This document shows, one piece after another, positions 1 to 11,737 of a stretch of 64,000 bases of DNA (positions within the stretch are counted from its first letter, which is position 1; every line of letters starts with the position of its first letter). The stretch comes from Hepsetus odoe. Lineage: Eukaryota; Chordata; Actinopteri; Characiformes; Hepsetidae. Where the stretch lies: contig CM029372.1 of NCBI GenBank assembly GCA_017165825.1, positions 25,522,524 to 25,586,523 of the forward strand, written 5' to 3'. The notes below the pieces were generated by a model. That model ran no database searches. It was given only the letters and a program-made list of their open reading frames with translations, and had not been told where the DNA came from. A program made the position numbers and the translations under genes.

Positions 1-650
1 TTGATTTAGATTGAATTGAAAAATATTAAAGATGCCAGACCAAGCTATAAAAGGTGACTGAAAACAATTGAGCTAAGGGGTATCGTGAAAGCAGTCTGGG
101 GTACTGCATGGTGGGATGACAGTGAGAACACCCCAGCTTCACTCAGTTCTCTGTTTCCGTGAACTCTTATAGTATGGTAAACTTACCTAAAGCCTAATCA
201 GCTCAGTTTTCAGGCTTGAGAACTTGCATGAAAAGGCTCTTCTCTTTGCTGCAAATGATAAAACTGCAGAAAAAAAACATCCCCTTGTGATTTAGGTAAG
301 CAAGAAACCTGGAGATTTGAAAAATGAAATGAGTTTTGACAGTTATTCAAGGCTGAAGTCATTTAAGGCCCTATATGTCAGTAGTTCAGCGTAATCAAAA
401 TAAAAACTTGACTGGAATCCAATGCAGTTTTGATGCTATTGTGATCCAAAATTCCTGCTTCTAGTAATGACTCCAGCTGCCGCCTGCTAGACTCAATAAA
501 GTTTGTTTGGGTTTCTACCAGAACGTTCGAATAGTAAGCCATTATGGACGTCTTGAAGTTATGAATGAATGAGAATGCATTCATTCTTTTCTGCATCATG
601 TATGAACAACATACATTAACAATTGAATTTCTTGTGAAAGACTATTTTAG
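1..650. other. unique AT-rich DNA, no feature seen
   Basis: No recognisable repeat, RNA or coding exon. The short open frames here carry no motif I recognise. Confidence 0.5.
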
Positions 651-656
651 TAATAT

Positions 657-1600
657 TACTTATTTGTGCAACAAGCATTGGACCTGAATCAATACTGAGG
701 TGGCAGCACTTGAGAAAGATCTTGCGTTAAACCTGCAAGTTTGTTTCTGGCAACTTTTGGAATAAAGCAGGAGAAGCAGCATCCAGCTTTTTTTATTTCT
801 TACACAAAACTTCAAAATCATCTTGATGGATTGATACATATATTTGCATGTCATCTGCATAACAGTGGAAACTGGTCTTAAGTCTTGATAGTCATACCCA
901 GTGGCATTATATTTTACAGTGCTATATGTGCTAACTTGATTGGCTCTGTGGCGGAGTGGGTAGTGCTGCGCCCTCAAAGCGAGAAGGCCCTGGTTCAATT
1001 CCCAGATGGGATGGTCTGGGTCCTTCTATGTGCAGGTCAGGTGGACTGGAGATGCTAAATCGAAGTGTGTGTCTGCCCTGTGATGGGCTGCTGACCTGTC
1101 CGGGCCTAGCAACACCCACAATCCTAATTAGAGCAAGTGGTTATGAAAATGAAAGAAGACTTTAAATTTTCACCATTCAAACTTACAAGGACTTGGACCG
1201 GTAAGAATTAAATCAGGATAAAATGAATCCTACTACCCCTAGCAGACTTTCTAGTCTGTCTTATAAGTCAATGTGGTTTAAAGCATCTAAAGCGACACTG
1301 AAGTCAAGCAAAGTCAAGAGGCTCATTTTTCAGTAAAAGATGTACTACTTTCACTAGATTTACATTTTTCATATATACGACTCTTCTGTGGATATTAACT
1401 AGCTCTCTCTAGAATCTTCTGTTTAAACGCTAGATTTGAAAGAGCTCTGTATTTTTATAGCTAACATGGATCAAGATTTGCTTTTTTAATCTGAGGCTTA
1501 AAAACTGCTAGTTTAAAAGATAGTGGTGCATAGCCAAGGCTAAGGGAAGACTTTGATATTACTAAAAAAGATTATCACAAGTAATCAACTTTGCAAGTAC
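657..1600 (-). pseudogene. L2/CR1-type LINE reverse transcriptase remnant
   Basis: Read on the minus strand, this is a frameshifted piece of a non-LTR retrotransposon reverse transcriptase. The catalytic block reads FHCYADDMQIYVS, with the YADD codons complementary to 850-861. Just before it, in another frame, is MPLG, the usual preceding block. At 1230-1580 an upstream part of the palm/fingers is readable in shifted frames (AVFKPQIKKANLDP, then KYRALSNLAFKQKILER), matching the family pattern of VKPLIKKxNLDP followed by NYRPISNLPFxSKILEK. These blocks are typical of the L2/CR1 group. A SINE splits the two parts and the sequence between them is missing. Stops and frameshifts show it is dead. 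The class is fairly secure; the exact family is not. Confidence 0.7.
941..1112 (+). mobile_element. tRNA-headed SINE with L2/HE1-like body
   Basis: The head GTGGCGGAGTGGGTAGTG resembles a tRNA A box and GGTTCAATTCC is a good B box. Next comes the phrase GTGTGTCTGCCCTGTGATGG, found in the common fish HE1/L2-tail SINE group. The middle of the usual element is missing. It sits inside the antisense L2-type reverse transcriptase remnant and so inserted after it, or replaced part of it. Confidence 0.7.
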
Positions 1601-1609
1601 AACATTTTG

Positions 1610-2220
1610 ATGAGAAGTTAATCTTAAAAAAGTCTGTCTGTTGAACTGGATTAAAGGATACCTGCCTCGCTGCTGCTCAGTATCTGCACTAGCCGTCCCA
1701 GGCTGCAGACATGCTGCCGTGGGGTTGAATTTCACATCTAACAACTTTGATTTTATTGTAAAGCAGGTCAGGGAACTCACTGAAGTGTCTGATGTTCAAT
1801 TTCTCCCTGGTTCTTAGTTAGTTTAGGAACCGTGCTAAATAGAGATCTATGGTGTTTCTTTTTTAGAGTCAGTCTAAATTGCCAGGAAGTGGGCTGCAGA
1901 AAATGCCCTACTGCTGTCTGTAAGGGGACTCAAAGGCTTGTTGCCAGTTTGGTCAGCCACTATTTATGCTTTTTTTTTTTTTTGCAGTTTGCTTTACTGT
2001 TATACCACATTGTTTTTTTATCAGACACATGCTTAGTTATCTAATGTGGACTAAACATAGTTGGGCCGCATGGGCAGCTGATTGGGTTGATAAATTGGGG
2101 GAGCTTTCAATGAAACTTTGAGATGAGGAGAATATTAGCACGACATCATATGTTATTATAACTAAGACAGATCTAAGATGTGATGCGGTGATGATCTGAG
2201 ATCACTGTGGTCTGAGGAAG
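1610..2220. other. unique DNA, no feature seen
   Basis: AT-rich, with a short poly-T run at about 1970-1984. It may include further decayed LINE sequence upstream of the 657-1600 remnant, but I could not align any motif. Confidence 0.4.
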
Positions 2221-2225
2221 AGTTA

Positions 2226-2292
2226 AAGTGACTATTCTTGTCATTGTGAAATGCAGCACAGCACACAGTGAGACACGACGAAATTCGGTAAC
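2226..2292 (-). mobile_element. SINE-A 3' fragment
   Basis: Only the 3' end of the SINE-A family is present: the AAAGTGACTATTCTTGTCAT phrase followed by the CAGCACAGCACACAGTGA block. The tRNA head is absent. Confidence 0.75.
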
Positions 2293-2294
2293 AG

Positions 2295-3185
2295 CAAAAT
2301 TCTCATAAAGCTCTCGTCGAGTCTTTCCATTACTTTCCATTACTTTTCGGTTGCTCTTCATCTAAAAGCTGGGTACTGAAGTACTGCAGGAAGCACTTGC
2401 AGTTTTCTATCACGCAAAGGGTATGCCAGAAGTTCTTCTTACATAATTGGTTGAGAATCTCAGGCAGCAGCTGACTAGTTAGCTAGCACTGTCTAGGCTT
2501 TACTCTGCTAGAACTTGACCTTTTTCAGAGGTACTACCTCCATGAAATAAGTGTTGCCACAGTGTGCTTGACTGAAGGACTTAGCCTTGAGTAGCTGACG
2601 GATATGTAGCTTCAAGAACTCCTCTTCCCAGTCGTGATGGCCTTCAGGAGAGGAAATGAGTTCTCGATGGCCCTGGATTGAATCAACTTATTTTTGCTTG
2701 GCTGTAATGCAGGGGGGCTCAGATCCAGGTCTGTAGGACCAAAGGATTACACCGTGAAGCATTTTCTCTTCACTCACATTATCAAGCCCTTCATGTACTG
2801 GATAGACCCGCTGTAGGGGCTCCACAGGCAGAATATACTGTTGATGTTCTTCAGTAGATTCAGTCGTACAAGCTGCATAAACAACACAGTAGCACAGAGT
2901 TTTAAATGTACCTTTAAAGTATGATGACTTCACAGTCTGGGATAGAAAACATGTTAAATACCCTGCATTCAGGAGAAGAGTAATTTGTTTGGACAGCCTT
3001 GGCAAAGTTAAGCTTTGTAAATGTGATGTTTGAAACATGAACTGTAAAAGACTGGGAACCCCGGCTCTAGGTTTTCTTATCAAAAGTCATTCTGTGTATC
3101 TTTGTTTCATTGTATAACATCACCAAGAGTCAATTGAAGGTGGCAGTTCAACTGACATGCAAAGGAAACAGCCATAGATATATAT
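2295..3185. other. unique DNA, no feature seen
   Basis: No repeat or gene recognised. A 131-codon open frame lies on the minus strand at 2688-3083, but its product shows no domain, membrane segment or motif that I recognise, so I do not call it a gene. Confidence 0.4.
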
Positions 3186-3190
3186 AATTA

Positions 3191-3582
3191 CAGAACTGTG
3201 CAAAAGTTTTAGGCAGGTGTGAAAAATGCTGTAAACAAAGAACGCTTTCAGAAATGGAAGTGTTCATCATTTATTTTCATCAATCAACAAAATGCAGTGA
3301 ATGAACAAAAGAGAATCTAAATCAAATCAGTATTTGGTGTGACCACCCTTTGCCCTCAAAACAGCATCAGTTCTTCTAGGCTCTGTGGGGCCAGAAGAAC
3401 TGATGCTGGTCTGAAGGCAAAAGGTAGAAACACCAAATATTGATTTGATTTAGATTTTTCTTTTGTTCGCTCACTTTGCATTTTGTAAATTGATCAAAAT
3501 TAACAATCATTATTTATTTTTCTGAAAGCATTCTCTGTTACAGCATTTTTTCACACCTGCCTAAAACTTTTGCACAGTACTG
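3191..3582. mobile_element. palindromic Tc1-like deletion derivative (MITE)
   Basis: The element starts with CAGAACTGTGCAAAAG and ends with the inverted complement CTTTTGCACAGTACTG. Each end is flanked by TA (3189-3190 and 3583-3584), the target duplication of Tc1/mariner elements. Almost all of its 392 bp consists of two inverted arms of roughly 195 bp meeting near 3387, so it is little more than two long terminal repeats fused together. No transposase sequence remains. A longer relative at 32607-33118 keeps about 160 bp more in the middle. Confidence 0.88.
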
Positions 3583-3619
3583 TAAATCCGCCCACTGCTG
3601 CACTGCCACTGTGGAGGTT

Positions 3620-3690
3620 AAATGCAGAGAAAGCATTCTGTTGCAGTTCACTGTGTGCTGTGCTGTTTCTTCACAATGAGAAACAGTTAC
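3620..3690 (+). mobile_element. SINE-A 3' fragment
   Basis: Contains GTTCACTGTGTGCTGTGCTG followed by CACAATGAGAA, the 3' body of SINE-A. It is short and diverged. Confidence 0.55.
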
Positions 3691-3850
3691 CTGCCAGTAT
3701 CTGCATTTGTGTTTTAAACAGGTGTGCTAAGAAATATCATATTTGATGAATAACTAATATATTAACTGGAATTTCTCCAGCTGGAACCATGCAATGCAGC
3801 ATGGAACCAAAGTACATTTCCATTCTTATCCCGAGCAACTTCCAATTTCT

Positions 3851-3985
3851 GATTACAGGGACAGTCGCCCTGGAGCAACATGGGTTTTGCTCAGGAACTC
3901 AATGTTGGTAGTGCTGGAGGTGGGATTTGAACCTGCCACTTTGGTCAATATAGAATAAAAATACCACCAGACCACCACCACAAGT
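3851..3985 (-). mobile_element. SINE-B copy, 3' truncated
   Basis: Reverse orientation. It holds the ACAGGGACAGTCGCCCTGGAG block, the reversed B box GGGATTTGAACC and the head complement ACCAGACCACCACCAC. The 3' tail with the CTGCTAAATGC phrase is missing. Confidence 0.8.
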
Positions 3986-4269
3986 ACATCTATGTGAAAA
4001 GCGAGCTTCCAAGCATTTGAAAACATGAATAAAGTTAGGATAGTGATCACGTGCAGCACAGAGCCCACTCCTTTGGCAGGAAGTGTGCTATGTACTATGT
4101 TTGATTGAACGCCTACATGCTTGTAGTTGTGGGATGCAGGTGAGGCGATATGCACCAGAGGCCTAAATGCTCAGAGAGACGGGGGTAGTAATAGAACGGG
4201 CACAAACGGGTCAATGTGCTTACAGCAGCTTCAGACCGCAGGCTCGGGCCGTGGGCCGTGTGCCCTTGC

Positions 4270-4490
4270 TGTGAGCTAGAGAACGTGTGAACGAGAGAAA
4301 AGCACGGAGTGAGAGAAAGGGTGAGAAAAAGGAAATGAGTGATAAGCAGAAGTTGGGAAAGGAAGAATGCAAGAAGGTGAACGACAGAAACGAGGGTTGA
4401 AAGAGGGCTGAAAATAAAGACAGGAGAGTGGAAAATATGGAGAGAGAGAGAGAAAGTGAGAGAGAAAGAGAGAGAGCAGGAAAGTGTCAG
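4270..4490. repeat. purine-rich decayed GA/GAAA simple repeat
   Basis: About 220 bases that are almost entirely A and G on the plus strand. They end in a (GA)-type microsatellite at about 4438-4476. The open frames on both strands here are by-products of low complexity. Confidence 0.6.
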
Positions 4491-4499
4491 AGTGCCCCC

Positions 4500-5260
4500 T
4501 GAAGGCACAACTGTGCTCTGCCATGCACTGATCTGATTAGTCATGTATGGTGCATCTACGCCTTAGTCCCAGCAAACCGTGTCTCAGCAGGACGGCTCTA
4601 CTGTAGACACAGCCATTTCCCCACCTTCCAAGCACATAATACAAACACGAAAAGCCATAACCTGCAAACGCACTCCTCCAGGGCAATGCATGCTGGGAGC
4701 AAGATGCGGACCCTAGCGCCTTGCTGCTAAATCCGTCCCTGCATTGATCGCTGGCTCGCCAGCCCCTTTTAAATATTGAACATGTACAGAGTGACCTTGC
4801 TCTTCCTTCATTAGCCTTTTTTTCCTGATATTTCATCTGACGTTGGCAAGAATGGGATGGGGTAATCGGTCTTTCCTAACGTCTAACCTTGAATACACGA
4901 AATCCCCGGCCCGCTGGGAACTTCAGCCACCCCCAAGAGCCAGAATATATTGCTAATTTGGGCAGCAAGAATATATCATTGCCCATATCATTTTGGCAAT
5001 AAACTAAAATGTCATGGGCTTTGTGATATAATAAGGTAAGCTATATTTTTATACAGAAATAAGCTGTTTGAGAGGGGACAAAGCAAAATAAATCAATCAC
5101 TCGCAAAAAGCTTATGTACTGGGAAAGGTGCTTTATATTTAGAAGAACTTATTATGGTTCCCTGGACATTCACAATTGACTGTTCTGTAAAGAGCAACTT
5201 GACCTGTGTGACTGAAGAACTTTTTAAAGTTTAAAAGAAACCAAAAAAAAACTAATTCAA
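4500..5260. other. unique DNA, no feature seen
   Basis: No repeat or exon recognised. Confidence 0.4.
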
Positions 5261-5264
5261 GAAA

Positions 5265-5400
5265 CATCCATCCATAATAATCAGAGCTGCTTATCATAAC
5301 TAGGCTGGCAGGAGGCTCTGGAACCTGTCCCAGTGCTCATATGTCAAAAAGTGGAGAAACACCTAGGACAGGTCACCAGTCCATCATAGGGCAGTTCCAG
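5265..5400 (-). mobile_element. L2-tail SINE/LINE 3' fragment
   Basis: Contains CATCCATCCATAATAATC, a diverged GCTTATC phrase and GGACAGGTCACCAGTCCATC, the reversed 3' tail shared by fish L2 LINEs and HE1-type SINEs. It is diverged and lacks a head. Confidence 0.6.
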
Positions 5401-5404
5401 AAAC

Positions 5405-6525
5405 AATTTTAAATTAAATCGATAAAGCTTTTTCATTACGTTTTTGGGCCTTTAAAAGGTTCTCCATACTTCAGATCTCTTTTTTTTCCATACATGGCTT
5501 GCTTTTCTTGCATTGCGCAAAGAAGCCTTTGTAAAAGTAAATTAACAAGGTTAATTAATGCTTATTAAATCCAAGATAAATGGCTGGCATCTGATCAGCT
5601 ACTTGTTTCTATGCAGGTTATACAATTACTGTATGCAGATTGCTGTTATCAGGCTCCATATAATTGGTCTAAAGGGAGTTATGAAAGAACTGATAATTGC
5701 TGAAATAAATAAAGAACTAAAATAACCTTAGGACCATGCCTGAAGGAGCGTGGGGGGTGTACATGTGATGCTTTGTATGTGCCGTGTTCACAGTACATTC
5801 AGCAGTTACAAAAGCCCATTGTTAAGGTCTAATGAATCAATATTCTCTAAGACAAAAAAGTCCACTATAACTTCTGCACATGCCACCTTTTAGGTTTCTG
5901 TTGACCAGGGGTGCCCAAACTTTTGTGCAGTCGGAGAGAAAGCATTGTTGTGCTGAATATGGTGTGTCTTTATCTTAACTTGCAGAGCTAAATGGGATCG
6001 ATACTGTAGATAAGACTTCCTTTCTGGATTAATAATGTCACGCTAGGCATCTGTAGGGACTCGAAGGCTGAGTTGCATTTGGCCTGAGAAAAGCAGAAAG
6101 CATTACTTCCAGAGAAGTGCAGTTCTAGAGTGTGTTTAAAGATAATGAACAAACACAAATGCATTCCTAATAAAAATGTAGATCCTTTAGCAAGAGAATG
6201 TTTCAACAAACCATGTTACACTGCAATAATCTTTACCAAATAAAAAAAATGTAAAAATGTTTGACATCCCCAACGTTTTACTCACTCTTAACAACCGTAA
6301 GATCCACCTGAACTTCTCTGGATCTCCAAACAGTGATATCAGCAGGTGGTAACGAAAATGAAACTGCATTATAACTGGGCTGATTTACTTCTAGCCCAAG
6401 TGGCAGGTTCATACAGCCTGTCTGTAACGTTGCACTGCAATGTGGTCAAAAGACCGGTTCTTAACGGGATGTCCCGTCTGTCCTCCAACATTCTGCAATC
6501 AGTAGACAGGCAAGGTAGAGCTGTT
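5405..6525. other. unique DNA, possible transposon end at 5907-5935
   Basis: Mostly unrecognised AT-rich sequence. The phrase AGGGGTGCCCAAACTTTTGT near 5908 resembles the terminal repeat of a fish DNA transposon, but no partner end was seen. Confidence 0.35.
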
Positions 6526-6531
6526 TTATTT

Positions 6532-6688
6532 GGGGCAGCAGTGGCCTAGCAGTCGGCCACAGAATCAGAAGATTGTGGGTTCGAGTCCCTCACCAGTAGG
6601 TTGCCCTGCGGCACCCTTGAGCAAGGAACCGTCCCTGTCACTGCTCTTTCATGGGTGCTCCCATACCTGCACGGTTAGTGCATGGGTT
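6532..6688 (+). mobile_element. SINE-A copy, 3' truncated
   Basis: Head GGCAGCAGTGGCCTAG, B box GGGTTCGAGTCC, then GTAGGTTGCCCTG and the GAGCAAGGAACCGTCCCTGTC body. It ends near CATGGGTTTA without the GTGAAAGTGA-type terminus and runs straight into a second copy. Confidence 0.85.
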
Positions 6689-6689
6689 T

Positions 6690-6927
6690 AATGTCCTAGT
6701 GGTGAGGGAGTTGCCCTGGATCGGAAGATTGTCGGTTCGATTCCCTCACCAGTAGGTTGAACTGAGGTACCCTTGAGCAAGGTACTGTCCCTGTCACTGC
6801 TCCCTGGGTGCTTTCAATAGCTGCCCTCTGCTGCACGTGTGTGTGGGTGCAACGCAGAGGTTGAATTTTGTTGTGCTGCGTTTCATAATGACATGGGTAG
6901 TCACTTTCTATTTTAAACTTTTTAGTT
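6690..6927 (+). mobile_element. SINE-A copy in tandem with the previous one
   Basis: Starts at CCTAGTGGTGAGGGAG, has B box GGTTCGATTCC, and continues to the TAGTCACTTTC end. With the preceding copy it forms a head-to-tail SINE-A pair. Confidence 0.85.
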
Positions 6928-6929
6928 AT

Positions 6930-8745
6930 GTTTGAGTCTGATTTAGTCAAATCTTAGGCAAGAAATGACACATCAGCGGGAAAATACATTTTGCAATTTC
7001 CATTTCTCCTAGTGTCATAGTGCATAGGTTAGCACCACGCTAACCATAGCGACTGAGTAGTTGTAATGCTGTTAAAGGAACATTTTTTTTAAGTTACAGT
7101 ATCCTATAACTGCCCATAACAGGCATTCAGGTCAGATTTGGCAATTTTTTACATCCTTCATGATCTGAAATGAAATCTTGTCATATTCTGTTCCTGTTGC
7201 ATTGCAACCACTGCTGTGAAATTCACTGAGCTTGTTTTATTAGTTTACTGAAGCAGCTGCTGGAGCAGGTGTGGTATTGTATTTTGACCAGCCGTCCAAT
7301 ATTACAGCCAGCCATCGATGGCGACTGCACCTCCTGCACTGCGTGTATATTATTCCCAATGTTCTGAGCAAATTCTCTCTGAAATGCAATGCTGTTTTGC
7401 TGATTTCCAATTAGCATTTAAAAGCTTAGCTGCAGTACTAATGAGCCTGTAGCTAAAGAAATGTATTTGACATTATAAGTTAATTGAAATGCTGATTGCG
7501 TGTTGCCCTTTTAAATACGCTTACCTGTAATTGAATTTTATATGCATTACCTGAATTAGCCCATTTCAGACACACACAACAGCAAGATCCGCTTTCCAAA
7601 AACCAAACGATTAGTCCGAAATAGGGAGCTCATGTATACTAATGTGTCCCCTTTGGAAGGCAACTACATTTCTATCCCAACCTACAGCACATTGAATCTT
7701 TCAGTGCTGGTGATCCTAACCCTGTTAATTGCCTCTGTCATTCACTGAGCTGTGTTTGTTTTGTTAACTTGCAGCCCGAGGTGTAGCCCCATGCAATGTT
7801 ACGGCAACTGATCTCGTGAATGTTTAATGCCATTTCCCCACGATCCTTGCAAAATGTAAAAGTAGTAGAACAACTTCAAAAATAGCCATGGCACTTGCAT
7901 TTACACTGCAGTACAAGAGTGAGGAATGCTTTCTACTCTTTCCAGGTCATGCTTTTTTGCGGATACGTAATGGATGCTTGTAGCATACAGGTGAGTTACA
8001 GCATATTGGCTCATGGACTGGCCCTTCCATCTAGCATGTCCTTTCACGAGCAAGAAGAGACATCATGGCGTTCTTGGTGTACCTTACATATGAGTCCGTT
8101 ATGGAATATATTGATATTTTTTATTCTTAGATTTTTGTTAAACCTCAGATTTATTTTAAAAGTAAATGCATATGAATCTGGCACATTTGTGAAATGATCT
8201 TTTTTTTGTCCATCTAGACTATCAAAGCAGCAAATACAAACATTTTCATGATTTTTTTTGGTGGCTTATGATGGAAATTAGTTGATGAGTATGTTTTTTT
8301 TTGTTTTGTTTATTGACTCTCTGCTCTTGTGTTTGATGATCTATAACTCTTGAATGCAGCAAGACCTTAAAGATAAAAGATAAAAACTGATTTTTTTCTT
8401 ATTATTGTTTAGAAGGGATATATAATTTCTGAAATCAATGGAAATAAAAAGTACTAGTTGGTGTGCTGATATCATTTATAATCATTTGATTATTACATAT
8501 CGATTCGTTCAGTGTTCGTTTTCAGTTTCAGTTTGAGCTGAAGGAAGTAAAGCTCGTCTTTAATGGATCGCGGTTCTTGAAATGTTGTAGTGATGTTCTT
8601 AATCGACTGTTAGGGTTTTGTTGGAAGTAAAATGATTACATTCTTGAAACACTCAATGTAAAAGGGTTGAATCAAGACTTCTTTTGTGTGAGATCCAGGA
8701 AGATGCAGCCAAATCATTTTCCCCAGGCTTTCGTAAGCCAGCCAG
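6930..8745. other. unique DNA, no feature seen
   Basis: 1.8 kb of AT-rich sequence without a recognised repeat or exon. It has several T-runs (8200-8310), and the longest open frame (100 codons, 7895-8197) shows no motif I recognise. Confidence 0.4.
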
Positions 8746-8748
8746 AAG

Positions 8749-8962
8749 GGTGGTGGTCTAGTGTTTGGTCTAGTGGTGGGTACTTGTCTATGGACCTATG
8801 GCTCAAGAGGTCCAGGTTCAAATCCCACCTCTAGCACTACCACCACTGGGTCCCTGAGCAAGACCCTTAACCCGGAATTGCTCCAGGGGGACTGTCCCTG
8901 TAATTAGGACATGGAAGTTGCTCTGGATGAGAGCGTCTGCTAAATGCCGTAAACGTAAGGCC
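8749..8962 (+). mobile_element. SINE-B near-complete copy
   Basis: The tRNA-like head has the A box TGGTCTAGTGGTGG and a good B box GGTTCAAATCC. It is followed by CTAGCACTACCACCACTGGG, the GGGGGACTGTCCCTGTAATT block, and the tail GAGCGTCTGCTAAATGCCG. The first part of the head is duplicated (GGTCTAGTGTTTGGTCTAGT). This is the best reference copy of SINE-B in the window. Confidence 0.9.
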
Positions 8963-9347
8963 TAGCACTTTAACAACCAAGGAATTCGTTTTTTTAGGAA
9001 AATCTGATACATTAAAATCAAGGGAAACTCTGGAGCAGACTGTAATGGAAAATCCGATACATTTTCTATAAAGCGTCCCAGTCTGTTAATACCTATTAGC
9101 ATCAATGATGAAAAACACTGAAAAAGTTTCTGTCACAAAATTAAAATGGTACTATTTAATCTAGAATGGCCCTAAAAATGATGCAGATCAGTGTGACCTT
9201 TGTGTTATATAAGATATCACTAGATTTCCACAAAGAAGCTGGCAAAACTCAGCATCATTATAGAGAGTCATTCCCTCTTGTTTTCGACTGAGTTTTGACA
9301 TTAGTGGCAGGAACAAACAGCTTGCATTGACTTGTGAAAGAGAACAT

Positions 9348-9560
9348 GAAAGTGACTAGTTGCCATTGTGATCACACAGCACACAGTGCACAACGAAATG
9401 TTTTAACCCATTTGACCCACACACCGTGCAGCAGTGGGCAGCCATTTCCAGCTCCCAGGGAGTAGTGATGGGGACAGCACCTTGCTCAAGGGTATCTCAG
9501 TGTAACCTACTTTCAGAATTCAAACCCAAGACCTTTCGATGTAATGATGCAGTGTCGTGG
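9348..9560 (-). mobile_element. SINE-A copy
   Basis: Reverse orientation. It starts at GAAAGTGACTAG, carries CACAGCACACAGTGCACAAC and the CACCGTGCAGCAGTGGGCAG block, and ends in a degraded head. The reversed B box ATTCAAACCC is still visible. Confidence 0.85.
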
Positions 9561-9689
9561 GCTGGACATCAGTGCAGATCCCAGAGCTCCGTACTGAACT
9601 TTAATAACTGATAACGTGCACAGAACTCATAAGCTAAACATACTGAAAATAACATGTGTAAAAGATAATAAAAGTAAGCCCACAGAATG

Positions 9690-9870
9690 ACCAGCACCCT
9701 GCTCTGATTCATTGGGGCTTATAACGCCAACCCCCGATGAGGCACACCTGTCACCCAAGGCACAGGTGAGCACAATCAGAGCAGGGCGCCTTCTACCATC
9801 ACAGAACCGTCACACTCGAGTCCCTAAACATCAGGCAAACCCCTGAACGGTCCCATCATTAACCATAACC
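9690..9870 (-). mobile_element. LTR fragment related to the solo LTR at 44.7 kb
   Basis: On the minus strand, 9789 down to 9694 aligns with the U3/R part of the 44656-45109 LTR. Shared are the GCGC(C/T)CTG stem arm, a CACCTG...CAGGTGTGC inner inverted pair, the CATCGGGG block, a TATA-like TTATAAGCCCC and the closing stem arm. The outer arms (9694-9709 and 9774-9789) pair over 16 positions, 15 Watson-Crick and one G-U. No LTR ends or target duplication were found, so this is a truncated or diverged copy. Confidence 0.65.
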
Positions 9871-9874
9871 CATA

Positions 9875-10595
9875 ATAACACATACACATACTGAACTGAC
9901 TGTAAAGTACAAATGAAATTTCACTCCAGTACGTTATTTTGAAAGACAAAGCCAATTTCAGCCAGCATGGCCTGTTGAAGCACGTGCCACTGCTCTGAAC
10001 AAGACAGGCAGCTATGCTTGCTCAACATGAATAACCGATGCTGAACGAACACCCAAAAACTAGGAGGATAATGCTGAAAAGGCGGCCACTTCAAAAAAAA
10101 ACCAAAAACCTGAATAAATACATTGTAAAGCTGATGTTCACAAATGATATTTGATATCCTGGAAAGACCAAGTAAAGGATAAAAAAGAAATGTGAAAGAT
10201 ATATAAAATGAAAAATGAAATGTTATACCCTGTTACCAACAATGAATAAGCCTTATTGAAAGGAACGTTACTGTTTTTTCTCATTGTACGCCTGAAATAT
10301 TCATATCTTTCATGAAGGATCTGCAACAAGTCTGCTCAAACATTGCTGCATCCCAGATCACAGAGACAATCCAGGCTCGGTGAATTAAAATCACGACTAA
10401 TCAGAGAACAGGCCACTCAGTGTGGAACTGCTTACTGTCATTATGTGGTTTGCAGGCCTTTTGAATAAAGCAGCAGGCTTTTGAACGAAAGACGTCAGTG
10501 TAATATCCGTAGGAATGAAAGAATTGCGATCCGGATGACAATAAAAGAATTTCCAACACTGAAAGTAACTATGTATCTCTCTGAACGACACCATT
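9875..10595. other. unique DNA, no feature seen
   Basis: AT-rich, no recognised repeat or exon. Confidence 0.4.
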
Positions 10596-10600
10596 GTATA

Positions 10601-10840
10601 AAGTGAAAGTGACTAATCTAGTCATTGTGAATACGGCACGGCACACAGTGAGCCACAATGACATTTAGCCTATGCTTTTCACCCATACACATCATGTAGC
10701 AGGGAGCAGCTATTTAACTCGCCCGGGAAGCAGTGATGGAGACGGTACCTTGCTCAAGGCAGCTTACTGGTCTGGGATATGAACCCACCACCTTCTAATC
10801 CTGGGGCCTAGTCCCCAACCACTAGACCACCACTGCCCCA
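10601..10840 (-). mobile_element. SINE-A near-complete copy
   Basis: Runs from AAGTGAAAGTGACTAATCTA to the reversed head CCACTAGACCACCACTGCCC. The reversed B box (ATATGAACCCA) has changes that probably weaken it as a pol III promoter. Confidence 0.88.
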
Positions 10841-10844
10841 AGCA

Positions 10845-11735
10845 GTATAAGCAGTATCATTAAGTAGAAAATGCAACACTTCAATGTATGCGCTGCTTCT
10901 TCAAGGCTGGAAAGAAAGAAAAAGACAACTAATGTCATTTCCTGGTATTATCTTCATTTATTTTCACAAATGAAATAACTGTTCCCAGAACGCACATCTG
11001 TAGTTAGGGTTATGGGACTATAAATATCTTGAGCTGGAAGGGTTTTAGGCTGTCGCCAAGTGGAATCCTTTGTGTTTCGCATCAAAAATCCCTAGGGTTT
11101 CCTGACATTTGCTTCATCTCATTTCACACATCTTCCGAGCCCTAAAACGTGGCATTTGCTTTGCTAAGTCGGTGCAGCAGCGCGAGACAGACCAGCAGTT
11201 ACATTTGTACTGTTTGGTGAGGTAGACCGGGCAGGTTCCTGGGCAGAGAGACAGAAACGCAATCACTCTGTGAGGTCTCGACCTCACGCCGGAACAAAAC
11301 ACAACAGGGTCCCTTCAGAGGGCAGATGCAGGCCAATATTTGAAGGAATACAAAAGCACTTCTTAACTCAAATTTAGCGGTGGAACAAGACCTGCAGCGG
11401 CAGAGAGAGTTTAGATGTTCTGTGTTTGTGAGTGGGCACAGCAGGGTTCGCATATTATAAAATGTGAAGTCCCTTCTTTCAATAACCCAATACATTGCAT
11501 CAGTTATAGAAAGAAAGAAAGAAAGAAAGATAAAAAAGAAAAGGATTCTTTCAGGAGGGCAGTGCAACTTAGCAATAAGCGGAGAGCCCTGGGTAAAATA
11601 TATTAAGATATATTATGGATAATGCTTAACTAGGATGGTGGAAGGAAGGTGAAAAATATACTTGATCATCTATATCATGAATGCACAACTGATAATACAG
11701 CTATGGGCCAAGAGCCAGATTCAAGCCTATACTCA
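10845..11735. other. unique DNA with a short GAAA repeat
   Basis: No exon recognised. A (GAAA)-type microsatellite lies at about 11508-11530. The 122-codon minus-strand frame at 11199-11567 has no motif I recognise and partly runs through that repeat. Confidence 0.4.
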
Positions 11736-11737
11736 TT

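Noticed and set aside
8749..8830. tRNA gene candidate (A and B boxes)
   Set aside because: The head is followed by a SINE-B body and tail, lacks a full cloverleaf and recurs in many copies, so it is a SINE promoter. The same applies to all SINE-A heads.
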